DNA of 64,000 bases from Vermamoeba vermiformis (taxonomy: Eukaryota; Tubulinea; Echinamoebida), in NCBI GenBank assembly GCA_045837725.1, contig JBEWZL010000124.1:593307-657306 (forward strand), read 5' to 3'. The stretch's first letter is position 1. The number at the start of each line of letters is the position of its first letter. The translations under genes and the position numbers were made by a program. Of the stretch, positions 55,760 through 64,000 are shown in pieces. The notes under the pieces are model-generated. The model had not been told where the DNA came from and did not search any database. It worked only from the letters and a program-made list of their open reading frames with translations.

Positions 55760-57549
55760 GATAATTAGAGAAGGGTTTAGCGTTGAATTCCGCGTTACAG
55801 TCACGAGTTTGACAGGCACTCCATATACAGGCCACTCCATCTCGTTCTCTACACATGACAGCGGCAAGCAAAGGTTATTTTCCTTTGGATGTACTTCACC
55901 GATCGAGTCACTCACTCTTCGCTGCAGAAAGAAGTCCCCGAGTACATGCCGCCCACCTTGTCGCAGCACCAGTGGCGAGTGCTGAGATGGAGTATGAAAT
56001 GAGTTCTCCTGACAGCGATCAGCAACCAGATTACAGCGAGCCATTCATTCAGCTCCGCGAGAAGTCAAAGGTAAGTTCGGATCTAGATTGAGTGTCGTTT
56101 GTGCTCACCAGTGCGGTAAATTAGAGGAGCCTATTGAATGCACAGCCCCGTGGAGAAGAAGCGCAAGTAGGATCTGATCCAAGAGTCGCCAGAGAGGGCA
56201 GGCTTCGATCACGTAGTCCCAGGTTCGCTGGATGTGTCGTGCGCGCCAAAGGGCTACTTGCAGTACAGCGACATACGCCTCAAGACTAACACCGAGGACA
56301 TTATGGACGCCCTCGATATTGTGACTCGTCTGCAAGGCAGGTGCTACCAGGGGAAAGACGAGCTGGTGGCAAATGAACTCGGAGGATGCAAAGTGATTGG
56401 TCTGACCACATCAAGTGCGTCGTGTGCTGCCTGAAGTGAGGACTGCAATGGCTATCTCTTGGTTGATTACGCAGACCTGGGGCCGATCTTGGTGGAGGGT
56501 CTGAAGCAACACTTGAAGAACTAGTTCTCGAGAGCGACAAGAGCGAGATGAAGGAACAGATCAGCAAACTGCACAGCAACATTAAGTCTTGAAGCACAAG
56601 AGCGACAGCGAGACGCGCAAGATGAGTCACGAGCTGGAACCGCTCAAGTTCAGCAACAACAACATCTTGGACTCTTCTTGCACCAGTCACCTCCTATCGA
56701 CACACTCCCAGCGCACCTTTCGCGCTCAGTCACGAACACGAACTCATGCTCGCAGCACTGCAGAACATTTTTTGGCTACGGCGTGACAGTCACGTGCTTG
56801 GCAGGCTACGGCGATCACGTGATCGATCTGTACGATGCCGCGGTGGACAATCTGCAACACAGTCACCTGTTGCACGTGCTGCACATGGACAAAAAGTACC
56901 GCAGTCAGTTCGATCCCAACATCACCTGGAAGCCGACCAACTTCATAGAAGAGATGATCTTGTTCGCGCTGCTGCTCAAGAACTTGCACGAGGACGCAGA
57001 TCTGCTACTTTGTAACCCCCAACGCCCTGAAGTGATCTACTAAATGCCCAAGAACTTCTTCAAGTACCTCTTGCACCACAAGCTGCATCAAGTGCTATTT
57101 GGACATGACGGACTCGCAGCACTCACCAACTTCAGCACCTTCTTTGTCTACGGGCTTGCCACTATCGCTCATGTCTCCCTGGGGCTACAAGTTCTATCGT
57201 GCTTGCGTGCAGTTGCGCCAAGCCTTCGAAGTGCACCGCACCATCACAGCGTGTCCTAAAGTCTATCGCGTGGGACTCCTCCACACCTGCACCGCTCTTG
57301 CAGCACACGGTGTTCGACACGGACACACATACCCTGCTGCAAAAACTGTGCGTGTTTGAACAACAAGTGCGTTGCGTGCCCATCCAGTACAAAGAGGCAT
57401 TTACTACTGCCTACAGTGCATTCAAGTATTGGAAGCCGAGCAACAGTTGCGAGGAGGCTATTCAAAAGGCACTTAAGAACGACCTCACGTTCCGGAACGT
57501 CAACATAGCTGTTAATATCAACTTGACGAAGTCGAATCCGGAGATCTAG
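55760..57549 (+). pseudogene. Degenerate gene with a peptidase S74 (intramolecular chaperone) domain
   Basis: Several open segments in different frames, interrupted by multiple disruptions. The best-recognised part is at about 56,270-56,520, where SDIRLKTNTEDIMDALDIV matches the peptidase S74 / intramolecular chaperone auto-processing domain found at the ends of viral tail spikes and of MYRF-type transcription factors. VDYADLGPILVEGLKQHLK follows, as expected in that family. Upstream, 55,855-56,070 has MEYEMSSPDSDQQPDYSEP, and downstream (56,740-57,550) is unassigned coding-like sequence. It is broken and probably not functional; whether it was a host MYRF-like gene or came from a virus cannot be decided. 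Confidence 0.6.
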
Positions 57550-58735
57550 CGCGAGCCTTTTATTAATGCCTGATAAGTAATACCTGTAAGTAATACAAAA
57601 CTATTATTCGCGTATTCTAATCTAATATATTAAATCAAAGCTGCTGAATTAGGCGACATTATGGAGAAATCGGTTTGCCGCAACTTTAATACTGGATTTG
57701 CAAGGTGAAAACCAAGTTGGCAGCATGAAAATGGTTTGATCAGCGTTTTTATTTATTTCTATTCGTTTACTAACACGGTTTTATTAATAGATTCCAGGAA
57801 TATTTGTTTACGTCGCCGATCCTCGCGCAATGCTTTGATACGCGACACCTCAATCCTATTCCTTGCCTACAGAGTGTTGTGTGCCCACACCCTCACTCAC
57901 CTTGGATAAAGCTGTTCTGTTGCTCAAATACAATATGAATAATAAAAACTAATGCAAAGTTTTCAACAATGAAGGTGTATTTGCAATAAGTAAAATGTGT
58001 TTGAATTTTCTAACAAGCAGCTTTGTCTTATTCAGGCTGCATGTGGTAAGTTAAGTCTATTTTGAGCACTCTAAATCACATTACTCATCCTACAAAGGTG
58101 CATGTTGCATATTTCTTAATGATATCTAAATCAACTAACCTGGGATATGGTGCTTGCACTGGTTTGAGTGGTAATAGAATCTGTTTGTATTTAGTTTGTG
58201 ATATCCTTGTAATTGGAGACTACTTTGGAATCAATGTTTGATCAATAATCATAGCGAATAGGAAGCTCCCACACGGTGATAGAATCCATTCGTATTTGGT
58301 ACATGATGTCCTTGCTATTAGTTATATATGCTGCATCAATAAGACCCCTTGATCTGCTCAAGTCTCTGACAGCCAAAATCCTGTCTCAGAATTTGCCCAA
58401 GTTCTCACCAGACCTGGATATCAGCTTCTTCAGCTCAGAATCAGCTCATACTTGGATCATAGTATATTCATATGAATTGTTATTGATCCATACCATATTT
58501 GCAAAGATGGCATATTAATATAGCTTTAAGGTTTGGGGGTGAGAGGGTTAAAAATAAAATATTGTAAAAAGTAGCTACAAAGTTTCTATAGCTGTTTTTT
58601 TAATGTCATATGATAGGCGTACGAAAATATGATGATATTATATAGCCTTTTAGGGCTTAGGGGTCTTAGGGCAAATAAAAAAATCCAGATACCCTTAGAT
58701 TTTGCTTTATTTATGCAGCTACAACCCAGCTGCTA
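57550..58735. other. Non-coding tract
   Basis: AT-rich interval with no gene I can support. One frame (58,276-58,518) of 80 codons has no recognisable features beyond hydrophobic stretches and is probably chance. Confidence 0.4.
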
Positions 58736-59390
58736 GGCATGACCAATAGGTTACAGGGAGGGCCATAGGCAGAAGCGTGACCAGCAGGTCACAGGGGTAG
58801 AGACTAGGTGTGACCAGCTGGTCACTAGGACATGGAGCGTGACCAGAGGGTCATAGGCGCAGAGACTGAGTCACAGGGGCCATAGACAGAAGTGTGACCA
58901 GCTGGTCACAGGAGAAAGAGCGTGATCGGCTGGTCACAGGGAAGAGCGTGACCAGCTGGTTGCGGGACAGAGAACGTGACCAGCTGGGACAGAGAGCGTG
59001 GCTGGTCACAAGGGGCAGACAGTGTGACCAGCTGGGACAGAGAGCGTGACCAGCTGGTCACAGGAGAAAGAGTGTGACCAGCTGGTCGTGGACAGAGAGC
59101 GTGACCGGCTGGTCACAAGGGGCAGGCAGTGTGATCAGCTGGTTGCGGACAGAGAGCGTGACCGGCTGGTTGCGGGACAGAGAGTGTGACCGGCTGGTCA
59201 CAGGGAAAGAGCGTGACCGGCTGGTCACAGGGAGACAGGGAGAGCGTGTGACCGGCTGGTCACAGGGAGAGAGCGTGACCGGCTGGTCACAGGCAAGAGA
59301 GCGTGACCGGCTGGTCACAGGCAAGAGAGTGTGACCAGCTGGTCACAGGGAGAGCACGTGACCGGCTGCTGGTCACAGGCAAGAGCGCGA
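58736..59390. repeat. Palindromic satellite array (left part)
   Basis: About twenty imperfect copies of a unit of roughly 25-30 bases built around GTGACCAGCTGGTCAC, a perfect 16-base palindrome, or the near-palindrome GTGACCGGCTGGTCAC, separated by AGGGAGAGAGC-like spacers. The array continues at 60,646 after an inserted transposon. Translated frames over it (VTGWSQ repeats) are shadows. Confidence 0.9.
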
Positions 59391-60645
59391 CACTACAATT
59401 TCTAAAGGGGCAAATCACACCCGTGATTCTCATCTCTCATCTCGTCGGATCTCATGTGATGAAAAATGGCCACACCGTGATTTTTATCTCGCCGTGAACA
59501 AATCAACAACGCACGCATTTTTAATAGGTCACTTATTAATACAAAAGAAAATGATAATAATGAACAGCATAAGTGGTGTAAATAAATATTTATTAAACAA
59601 ATACCTTCAAGAGTTGTTCTGGCAAAGTTAACTACGGACTTTAGTTCGTTCAAATATTGGTCATCAGTGGCACGGAGCTTCGGCATTAAGTGGCACTAAA
59701 TATCTCTATAAATATATTAGTTAAATGCATCTTGGCTTGTGTTACAATTAATTGTAAAAATTACATACGTGGATGAGTTAAAACTTTGATCCACTGCCAG
59801 AATGAAATTTCACTCGTTAAGTCGCCTGCAGCACAGCGACTTAACTGCAAAGAGATTTCTTGCTGGTCGCGTATCTGGAAGACTAATTAGTTTGAGTATT
59901 TATATATTAATATGCACTCTTAATACTATAATTACCTTGATTAAATGCTCCTCAATACATTAAAAGTATAATCCGAAACGGATTAAATCCTAAATTAATT
60001 TTTAAAAATTAATATTTAATGCTATTACTTATGTAATGATATTATTATTAATGTACTAAATATTTTGTGGCATTTAACCCAAAAACCTACCCACATCTGA
60101 GATGTTCCATCCGAATTACAAGTGAAGATAATTTGGCATTACGGAAGTGCTGTAGTTATCTATTTATATTGTAAGCACTAGCTAATTGTTAACAATTACT
60201 CACCGTTTGTGTTAAACATACGTGCCACAGCAGCGATTTGATATTTTGTTTTCGTTTTCATTTTTTAACTTCTTCCTCAAAATATTAGCATGCTACATTC
60301 GCTGTCGCTGTTCCTGCAGGCGTGCAATTGCGACATTTTATGAGGCTGTCTTGTCTGCGATCACTAGCAACACCGTTTTACTTCACCCCCCATGGCTTTG
60401 CTCTCTTTGACCTTCCACGGTCGAATGGAAGGCTCAACCTTTGAACGGTAGACTTCGTGGTGCTTTTGCTTTGTCATTCGTATGTACCTTTCATTAAATT
60501 GTCATTCTCTGCATAGAACCAGATGCTTATTAATATCACTAGTGACAAAAATCACACCGTGGAGCTAAATCTCGCGTGATCTCCCACTGAGATCTCGGTG
60601 AGAGGCAAATATCGCCGAGATTGGCAGTTGTTAGTTTTTGTAGTG
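59391..60645. mobile_element. CACTA-like DNA transposon (1,255 bp) inserted in the palindromic satellite
   Basis: Both ends start with CACTACAA. The left end is CACTACAATTTCTAA and the right end, read inward on the other strand, is CACTACAAAAACTAA (12 of 15 bases agree). Subterminal repeats related to AAATCACACCGTG lie near both ends (59,408, 59,472, 60,549). The two bases GA occur on each side of the element, as an insertion duplication would leave, and joining the flanks restores a satellite unit. The minus strand has short exon-like pieces (for example IRDQQEISLQLSRCAAGDLT near 59,850, and MPKLRATDDQYLNELK at 59,686), but I see no transposase. It is probably a non-autonomous member of the CACTA/EnSpm class. 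Confidence 0.7.
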
Positions 60646-60725
60646 GACCGGTCACAGGGAGAGCGCGTGACCGGCCGGTCACAGACAGAGAGTGTGACTG
60701 GTCACAGGGAGAGCATGACTCCTGG
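60646..60725. repeat. Palindromic satellite (right part)
   Basis: Continues the array: GTGACCGGCCGGTCAC (perfect palindrome), then GTGACTGGTCAC, with AGGGAGAGC spacers. Together with 58,736-59,390 it forms one array split by the transposon. Confidence 0.85.
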
Positions 60726-60744
60726 ACACTGGGCAGGTGAGTGT

Positions 60745-61030
60745 TAGATCGAGTTAAAAAAAGCACACCGAACCTGACTTACCTTAGGCAGACCAATATA
60801 AGCCCATGGGACGTGTGGTGTTTATAAAGAGGCCAGCTGCAGCAGTGCGTGCACTGGCATCAAAGTGATGAGGTTGTGTTGGACTTGACGTGTCATGAAA
60901 CGCTGCACACAACGGGTCAGATTCGTGATCGAGGTTAAAATCTACCTGACTTACCTCACGCAGGTTGCTCACTATCCAGCAGTCCTGTTGAAGCTCGCAG
61001 AACGTGTGGCACTTATAAGGAGGCAAGCTA
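60745..61030. repeat. Two diverged direct copies, unit about 185 bases
   Basis: Blocks starting at 60,748 (GATCGAGTTAAAAAAAGC) and 60,931 (GATCGAGGTTAAAATCTA) share CCTGACTTACCT downstream, and later ACGTGTGGTGTTTATAAAGA against ACGTGTGGCACTTATAAGGA. Substantial divergence in the middle indicates age. The minus strand of each block includes a donor-like GTAAGTCAGG. Confidence 0.6.
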
Positions 61031-61620
61031 CACTACACAAACGATAAAAATTAGATGCCGCGCATCTAAAGTTCCAGATTTAAAAATTCTTTTACTTACC
61101 AAATGTCAGGTACTTGTTGGCTAGCACCCTATAAGCATGTGTCTTTGCATTGTGCCGCAGAGACATTTTGAATTAAGTCCTACGCAGCAGTGAGCGCGGA
61201 GAACAACAACGCGTGACCACGATCTGATGAAAATCTAAATTAAATATTATTAAGATAAATTCTGCTCCGAGTTATTAATGAGGGAAAACTCACCGCAGTG
61301 CACTACGCACTGTACGAGCATAAGTTAGTGGAGCAGACAGCCGATCAGCTCCCGGAACCTTGGTGTTGTTAATATTAATTCAAAACGCAACACAGCTGCT
61401 TTCGTTGGACCAAGAAAATAATAAAATTAATTCCACGACCATTGTGGTGTGGTGCTCGTAGTTAGTGGGTTAGTTATGAAAGCAGTGCGGAGCTAAAATT
61501 GTCAGCCGTGCCAGGATTTATCCCAGCACAGAACAATTTTTTGGCAGCACGTGCAGTCGACACACGTCGGTTTTCTAAATCAGGAAGTGACCGTTACGCA
61601 GATTAAGCATTGTTTAAATA
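61031..61620. other. Non-coding tract
   Basis: No gene recognised. It contains GC-rich palindromic bits and AT-rich stretches similar in style to the neighbours, but no clear repeat of its own. Confidence 0.3.
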
Positions 61621-62030
61621 CTTGGACAGATCGACCACTAGGGTTATTTATTTTTACAGCTTAAAGTAACGCGCCGCGGCACCAGAGCCGTTTCAGCGCG
61701 AGATATTTCGGATCTGAGCTGATGCGAAAATGGCACACGGGCTATTTCGCATCAACAATTCAACAGATCGACCACAAGGGTCGATATATTTATTATTTAA
61801 TGATTAATAACAGCAGATAGTGCCGCGCCACGGTCAACACGGCCGTTCAGCGCGAGTTATTTCGAAGATTGACAGTAGCGAATCTCGGATTCGCAACAGA
61901 TCGGCCACAAGGGTCGATTTGTTTATTTAGATGGCTTATTTTTTATTCATACACACGCGCCAAACGACAATCAGCGTCGTTCCAGCGCGGCTTTAAGATC
62001 GCGATCAAAACGCGATCAAATCTCGGTGCA
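61620..62030. repeat. Two-hairpin repeat array, three copies
   Basis: Copies begin near 61,628, 61,763 and 61,898, about 135 bases apart. Each starts with a hairpin of type ATCGACC-ACAAG-GGTCGAT, then 35-45 AT-rich bases, then a second hairpin with a constant outer stem CGCGC/GCGCG and a variable inner stem. Inner stems: CGGC/GCCG, ACGG/CCGT, AACGAC/GTCGTT. A related unit at 54,556-54,650 has CAACGA/TCGTTG. Related single hairpins continue to about 62,350. Confidence 0.7.
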
Positions 62031-62256
62031 GTGACCGAGATAATTTAAGGTAATAATTTTTTTAATATCCTTTCACCATGTATATTATTTTAACATCGTA
62101 AATTCAATTTCTAAATTTTGGAACCAAAATCAATCAGATCCGGATCGAGCTTCGTGCTCGGATTTTATCTGGATTTTTAACTTATATTTATCAAATTATA
62201 CTAAATACAATATTCTAACGCGTAATTTTTTTATTTAGATTATTGTTACGGTTTTT

Positions 62257-62293
62257 TAGCGCGATCGAAAGTTCCAGTCACTTTCGATGCGCG
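62257..62293. repeat. Long imperfect hairpin
   Basis: ATCGAAAGT pairs with ACTTTCGAT around TCCAGTC, with flanking GCGCG and GCGCG that extend the stem by about four pairs past a one-base bulge. It lies in the repeat-rich end of the window. Confidence 0.6.
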
Positions 62294-62379
62294 AGATCCA
62301 GACCACCAATGGTCGTTTCACGGTATACTGGCTTTTTCCGTTCGTGTCCCGCTGTAGGGATGGTCGCCACTGCTCGGTG

Positions 62380-63180
62380 ACGGATTCGGTAACTTGATGC
62401 CAAGATCGGATGCGTTGGACGCATCGAAATATTCCGTAAGTTATTTTTCAATAATAAAAACATTCAATTAGACGCAGGGAACGCGTCATTTTAAAATTTA
62501 AAATTACTCTTAAATAATTACGAGATACGAATCGAGCTTCGTGCTCGTTTAAAATATAAATTACTGTTTATTTTATTATTAACATAATATATTAATCATT
62601 ATTTAATAGTAATTTGAACATCAGAACTTTGGTGCGAGTTTTAGATCGAGCGCGAAACCGATCTCTCGATTCCCAATAATGAAGCAACCGTAAGTAGTTT
62701 AAATCGTTTATTTTATTATTGTTTAATAGTCTAAAGCGTTTTATTTAGGCGGTACAAGTTACTCAACACGGATCTAGATCGTCGACTTCGCGCGTTGAAA
62801 AATCCTGGTTAAAGTCAAAGATATCGAAGGTAAGCACATAATCACGATTAACAAGCCAAGTACTAACGCGTTATATTAATAGGAATACTCACACGAACGA
62901 TCGAGCCCGATGAAGCTGATCGAGAAGTACCGGGCTCGATCCGCTAAATTTTACTTGGCGGGACCATTAAACGCATAAGAGTAAGTTATTTACATTTTAT
63001 AACACATCGAATAATTAATCTAATATCTTTTTATTGTTTAGGTGGCCCGACGCGTTGATCCAGGACTTGGCGATCTTGGATGTCGAACAAAGTACGGATG
63101 CGGCTAACAGGTAAGTTAATTTACACTTTTCCAATTAATATTACCAATTATTAACTCCTTAATATCACTAGTGTTAATGC
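62380..63180 (+). other. Spliced-looking tract without a long reading frame, copy 2
   Basis: Same style as 54,300-55,740: short blocks followed by GTAAGT-type donors (for example 62,691, 62,831, 62,981, 63,112), AT-rich stretches and TAG acceptors. The stretch after 62,831 (GTAAGCACATAATC through TACTAACGCG to TATATTAATAG) aligns with that after 54,958 of copy 1 (GTAAACACATCAATA to GTTATATTATTAG). No long open frame. Confidence 0.45.
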
Positions 63181-63239
63181 GTGATTGAGTTCATCGTAGA
63201 TCCCCGCGGGGCCCAAATAAAAATGAATGAAATGATGAG

Positions 63240-63342
63240 GATAACAGAATGAAATTTCATTGTTAATTCTTAATCAATGAATGTTAATTGGTAAACGAAT
63301 GCTTTAAATGAACGGAAGAATGAAGGATGTCATTCTTCATCA
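63240..63342 (+). repeat. Copy 2 of the 105-base dispersed repeat with covarying hairpin
   Basis: AATGAAATTTCATT, then TGGTAAACGAATGCTTTAA, then a hairpin at 63315-63338 with arms GAAGAATGA and TCATTCTTC around AGGATG. Relative to copy 1 a C-G pair became an A-T pair: both arms changed and pairing is kept. Confidence 0.75.
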
Positions 63343-63371
63343 TTGGTACAGTAATCAATGTAAAGTAACAG

Positions 63372-64000
63372 CAACACGTGCTTTAAATCCGGGATAGTCG
63401 CGCTAACGCGCGTAAATCCCGTCATTTTCGAGTAAAAAAGAGCATAAAGAACGCGATTTGGATCTAGTCGCGCTCCGCGCGCGTTCTTTCTGGGGATCAA
63501 TCCCCGCAGGGGGTAAGTTAAGAAGAAAATCAGTGAATTATTTGATGATGATGATGATGATCATCATTACGATGGTATCCATGCTGGTTCTCTGGTACAC
63601 GTACGCTTTAAGCTTGGGATAATCGCGCTAACGCGCGTAAATCCCATCATTTTCACGCGTAAAGAAGAGCATAAAGAATGCTGTTTGAATCTAATTGCGC
63701 TCCGCGCACGTTCTTGCTGGGGATCAATCCCCGCAGGGGGGTAGATTTGAAAAATTGATGAAAATTGAAATAATTTGATTGTGATGATGATGATGATGAT
63801 GACAATGATGGTGATGATGACATCATTATTGCAATGGTATCCATGTTGGTTCTCTGGTAAACGAATGCTTTAAGTACGGGATAGTCGCGCTGACGCGCGT
63901 AAATCCCCTCTTTTTACGCTTAAAAAAGAGCAAAAAGAACGTCATTTGGATCTAATAGCGCTCCGCGCGCGCTCTTTTCCGGGGATCAATCCCCGCAGGG
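63372..64000. repeat. Tandem hairpin repeat, about 245-base period, three copies, cut by window end
   Basis: Units near 63,380, 63,612 and 63,872 each contain GGGATAGTCGCGCTAACG or a near variant followed by CGCGTAAATCCC (an outer GGGAT/ATCCC stem with an inner CGCG/CGCG pair), then AAAGAGCATAAAGAACG, then a CGCTCCGCGCG block, then GGGGATCAATCCCC, a perfect hairpin with six paired bases each side. Between units are GAT-rich runs (63,542-63,562, 63,781-63,801). The array continues past the window. Confidence 0.85.

Noticed and set aside
59058-59334. Open frames on both strands over the palindromic satellite (VTGWSQ-like and SRSR-like repeats)
   Set aside because: They are shadows of the satellite unit; both strands are open because the unit is palindromic.
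61620-64000. CRISPR-like array because of regularly spaced hairpin repeats
   Set aside because: The repeat units are long and similar throughout, with no short unique spacers, and the genome is eukaryotic.

Overview
The window is nuclear DNA from a eukaryote with a compact genome. Bases 1 to about 53,050 are packed with protein genes on both strands. They are separated by roughly 60 to 850 bases and interrupted by many short GT-AG introns (mostly 45-150 bases), often with a TACTAAC-like branch site just before the acceptor. The gene mix (TKL-type kinase, CLU and LRR proteins, FG-GAP-like secreted proteins, a PL8 lyase, a SulP transporter, exocyst Sec5, RBR ligases, otubain, GBP-like GTPases) suggests a free-living protist, perhaps amoebozoan-like. 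The species cannot be fixed from sequence alone.

Layout. 1-9,060: TKL kinase fused to a coactosin domain; a head-to-head pair of secreted beta-propeller-like paralogues; a small membrane protein; an F-box/LRR protein carrying an RPA70-type zinc-ribbon OB domain, plus a decayed partial copy of it 0.8 kb away. 9,923-21,411: a short-chain dehydrogenase, Sec5, two tandem membrane-protein paralogues, an endonuclease/exonuclease/phosphatase protein, a hydroxylysine-kinase-like protein, and a linker-histone/WWE fusion. 21,518-41,498: SulP anion transporter, an unassigned PH-like protein, a GT14 glycosyltransferase, a CLU-UBR-LRR protein, a PMCA-type calcium pump, and two probably surface-anchored carbohydrate-active proteins (PL8, GH5-like). 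41,801-53,046: two RBR ubiquitin ligases, an otubain with a large insert that is head-to-head with the second ligase, and a head-to-head pair of GTPase proteins (SAM-GTPase-RING-patatin, and PH-GTPase-HSP20).

From about 53,500 to the end the character changes. There are no intact genes that I recognise. The stretch holds minisatellites, an interstitial telomere-like tract, a degenerate peptidase-S74 gene, a palindromic satellite interrupted by a CACTA-like DNA transposon, hairpin repeats whose stems are kept while their sequences change, and spliced-looking tracts without a long reading frame. It resembles a subtelomeric or heterochromatic compartment.

Themes. Several genes are unusual domain fusions that mix ubiquitin parts (F-box, UBR, RING, RBR, OTU) with DNA-binding, GTPase or lipase-like parts. 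The divergent GTPase pair at 46.6-53.0 kb is the best candidate for an undescribed system: the two genes share one 173-base upstream region, and one carries a patatin domain that has lost its standard nucleophile position. Several conserved genes contain single-base frame breaks, most with one surplus base, so residual assembly errors should be excluded before any is called a pseudogene.
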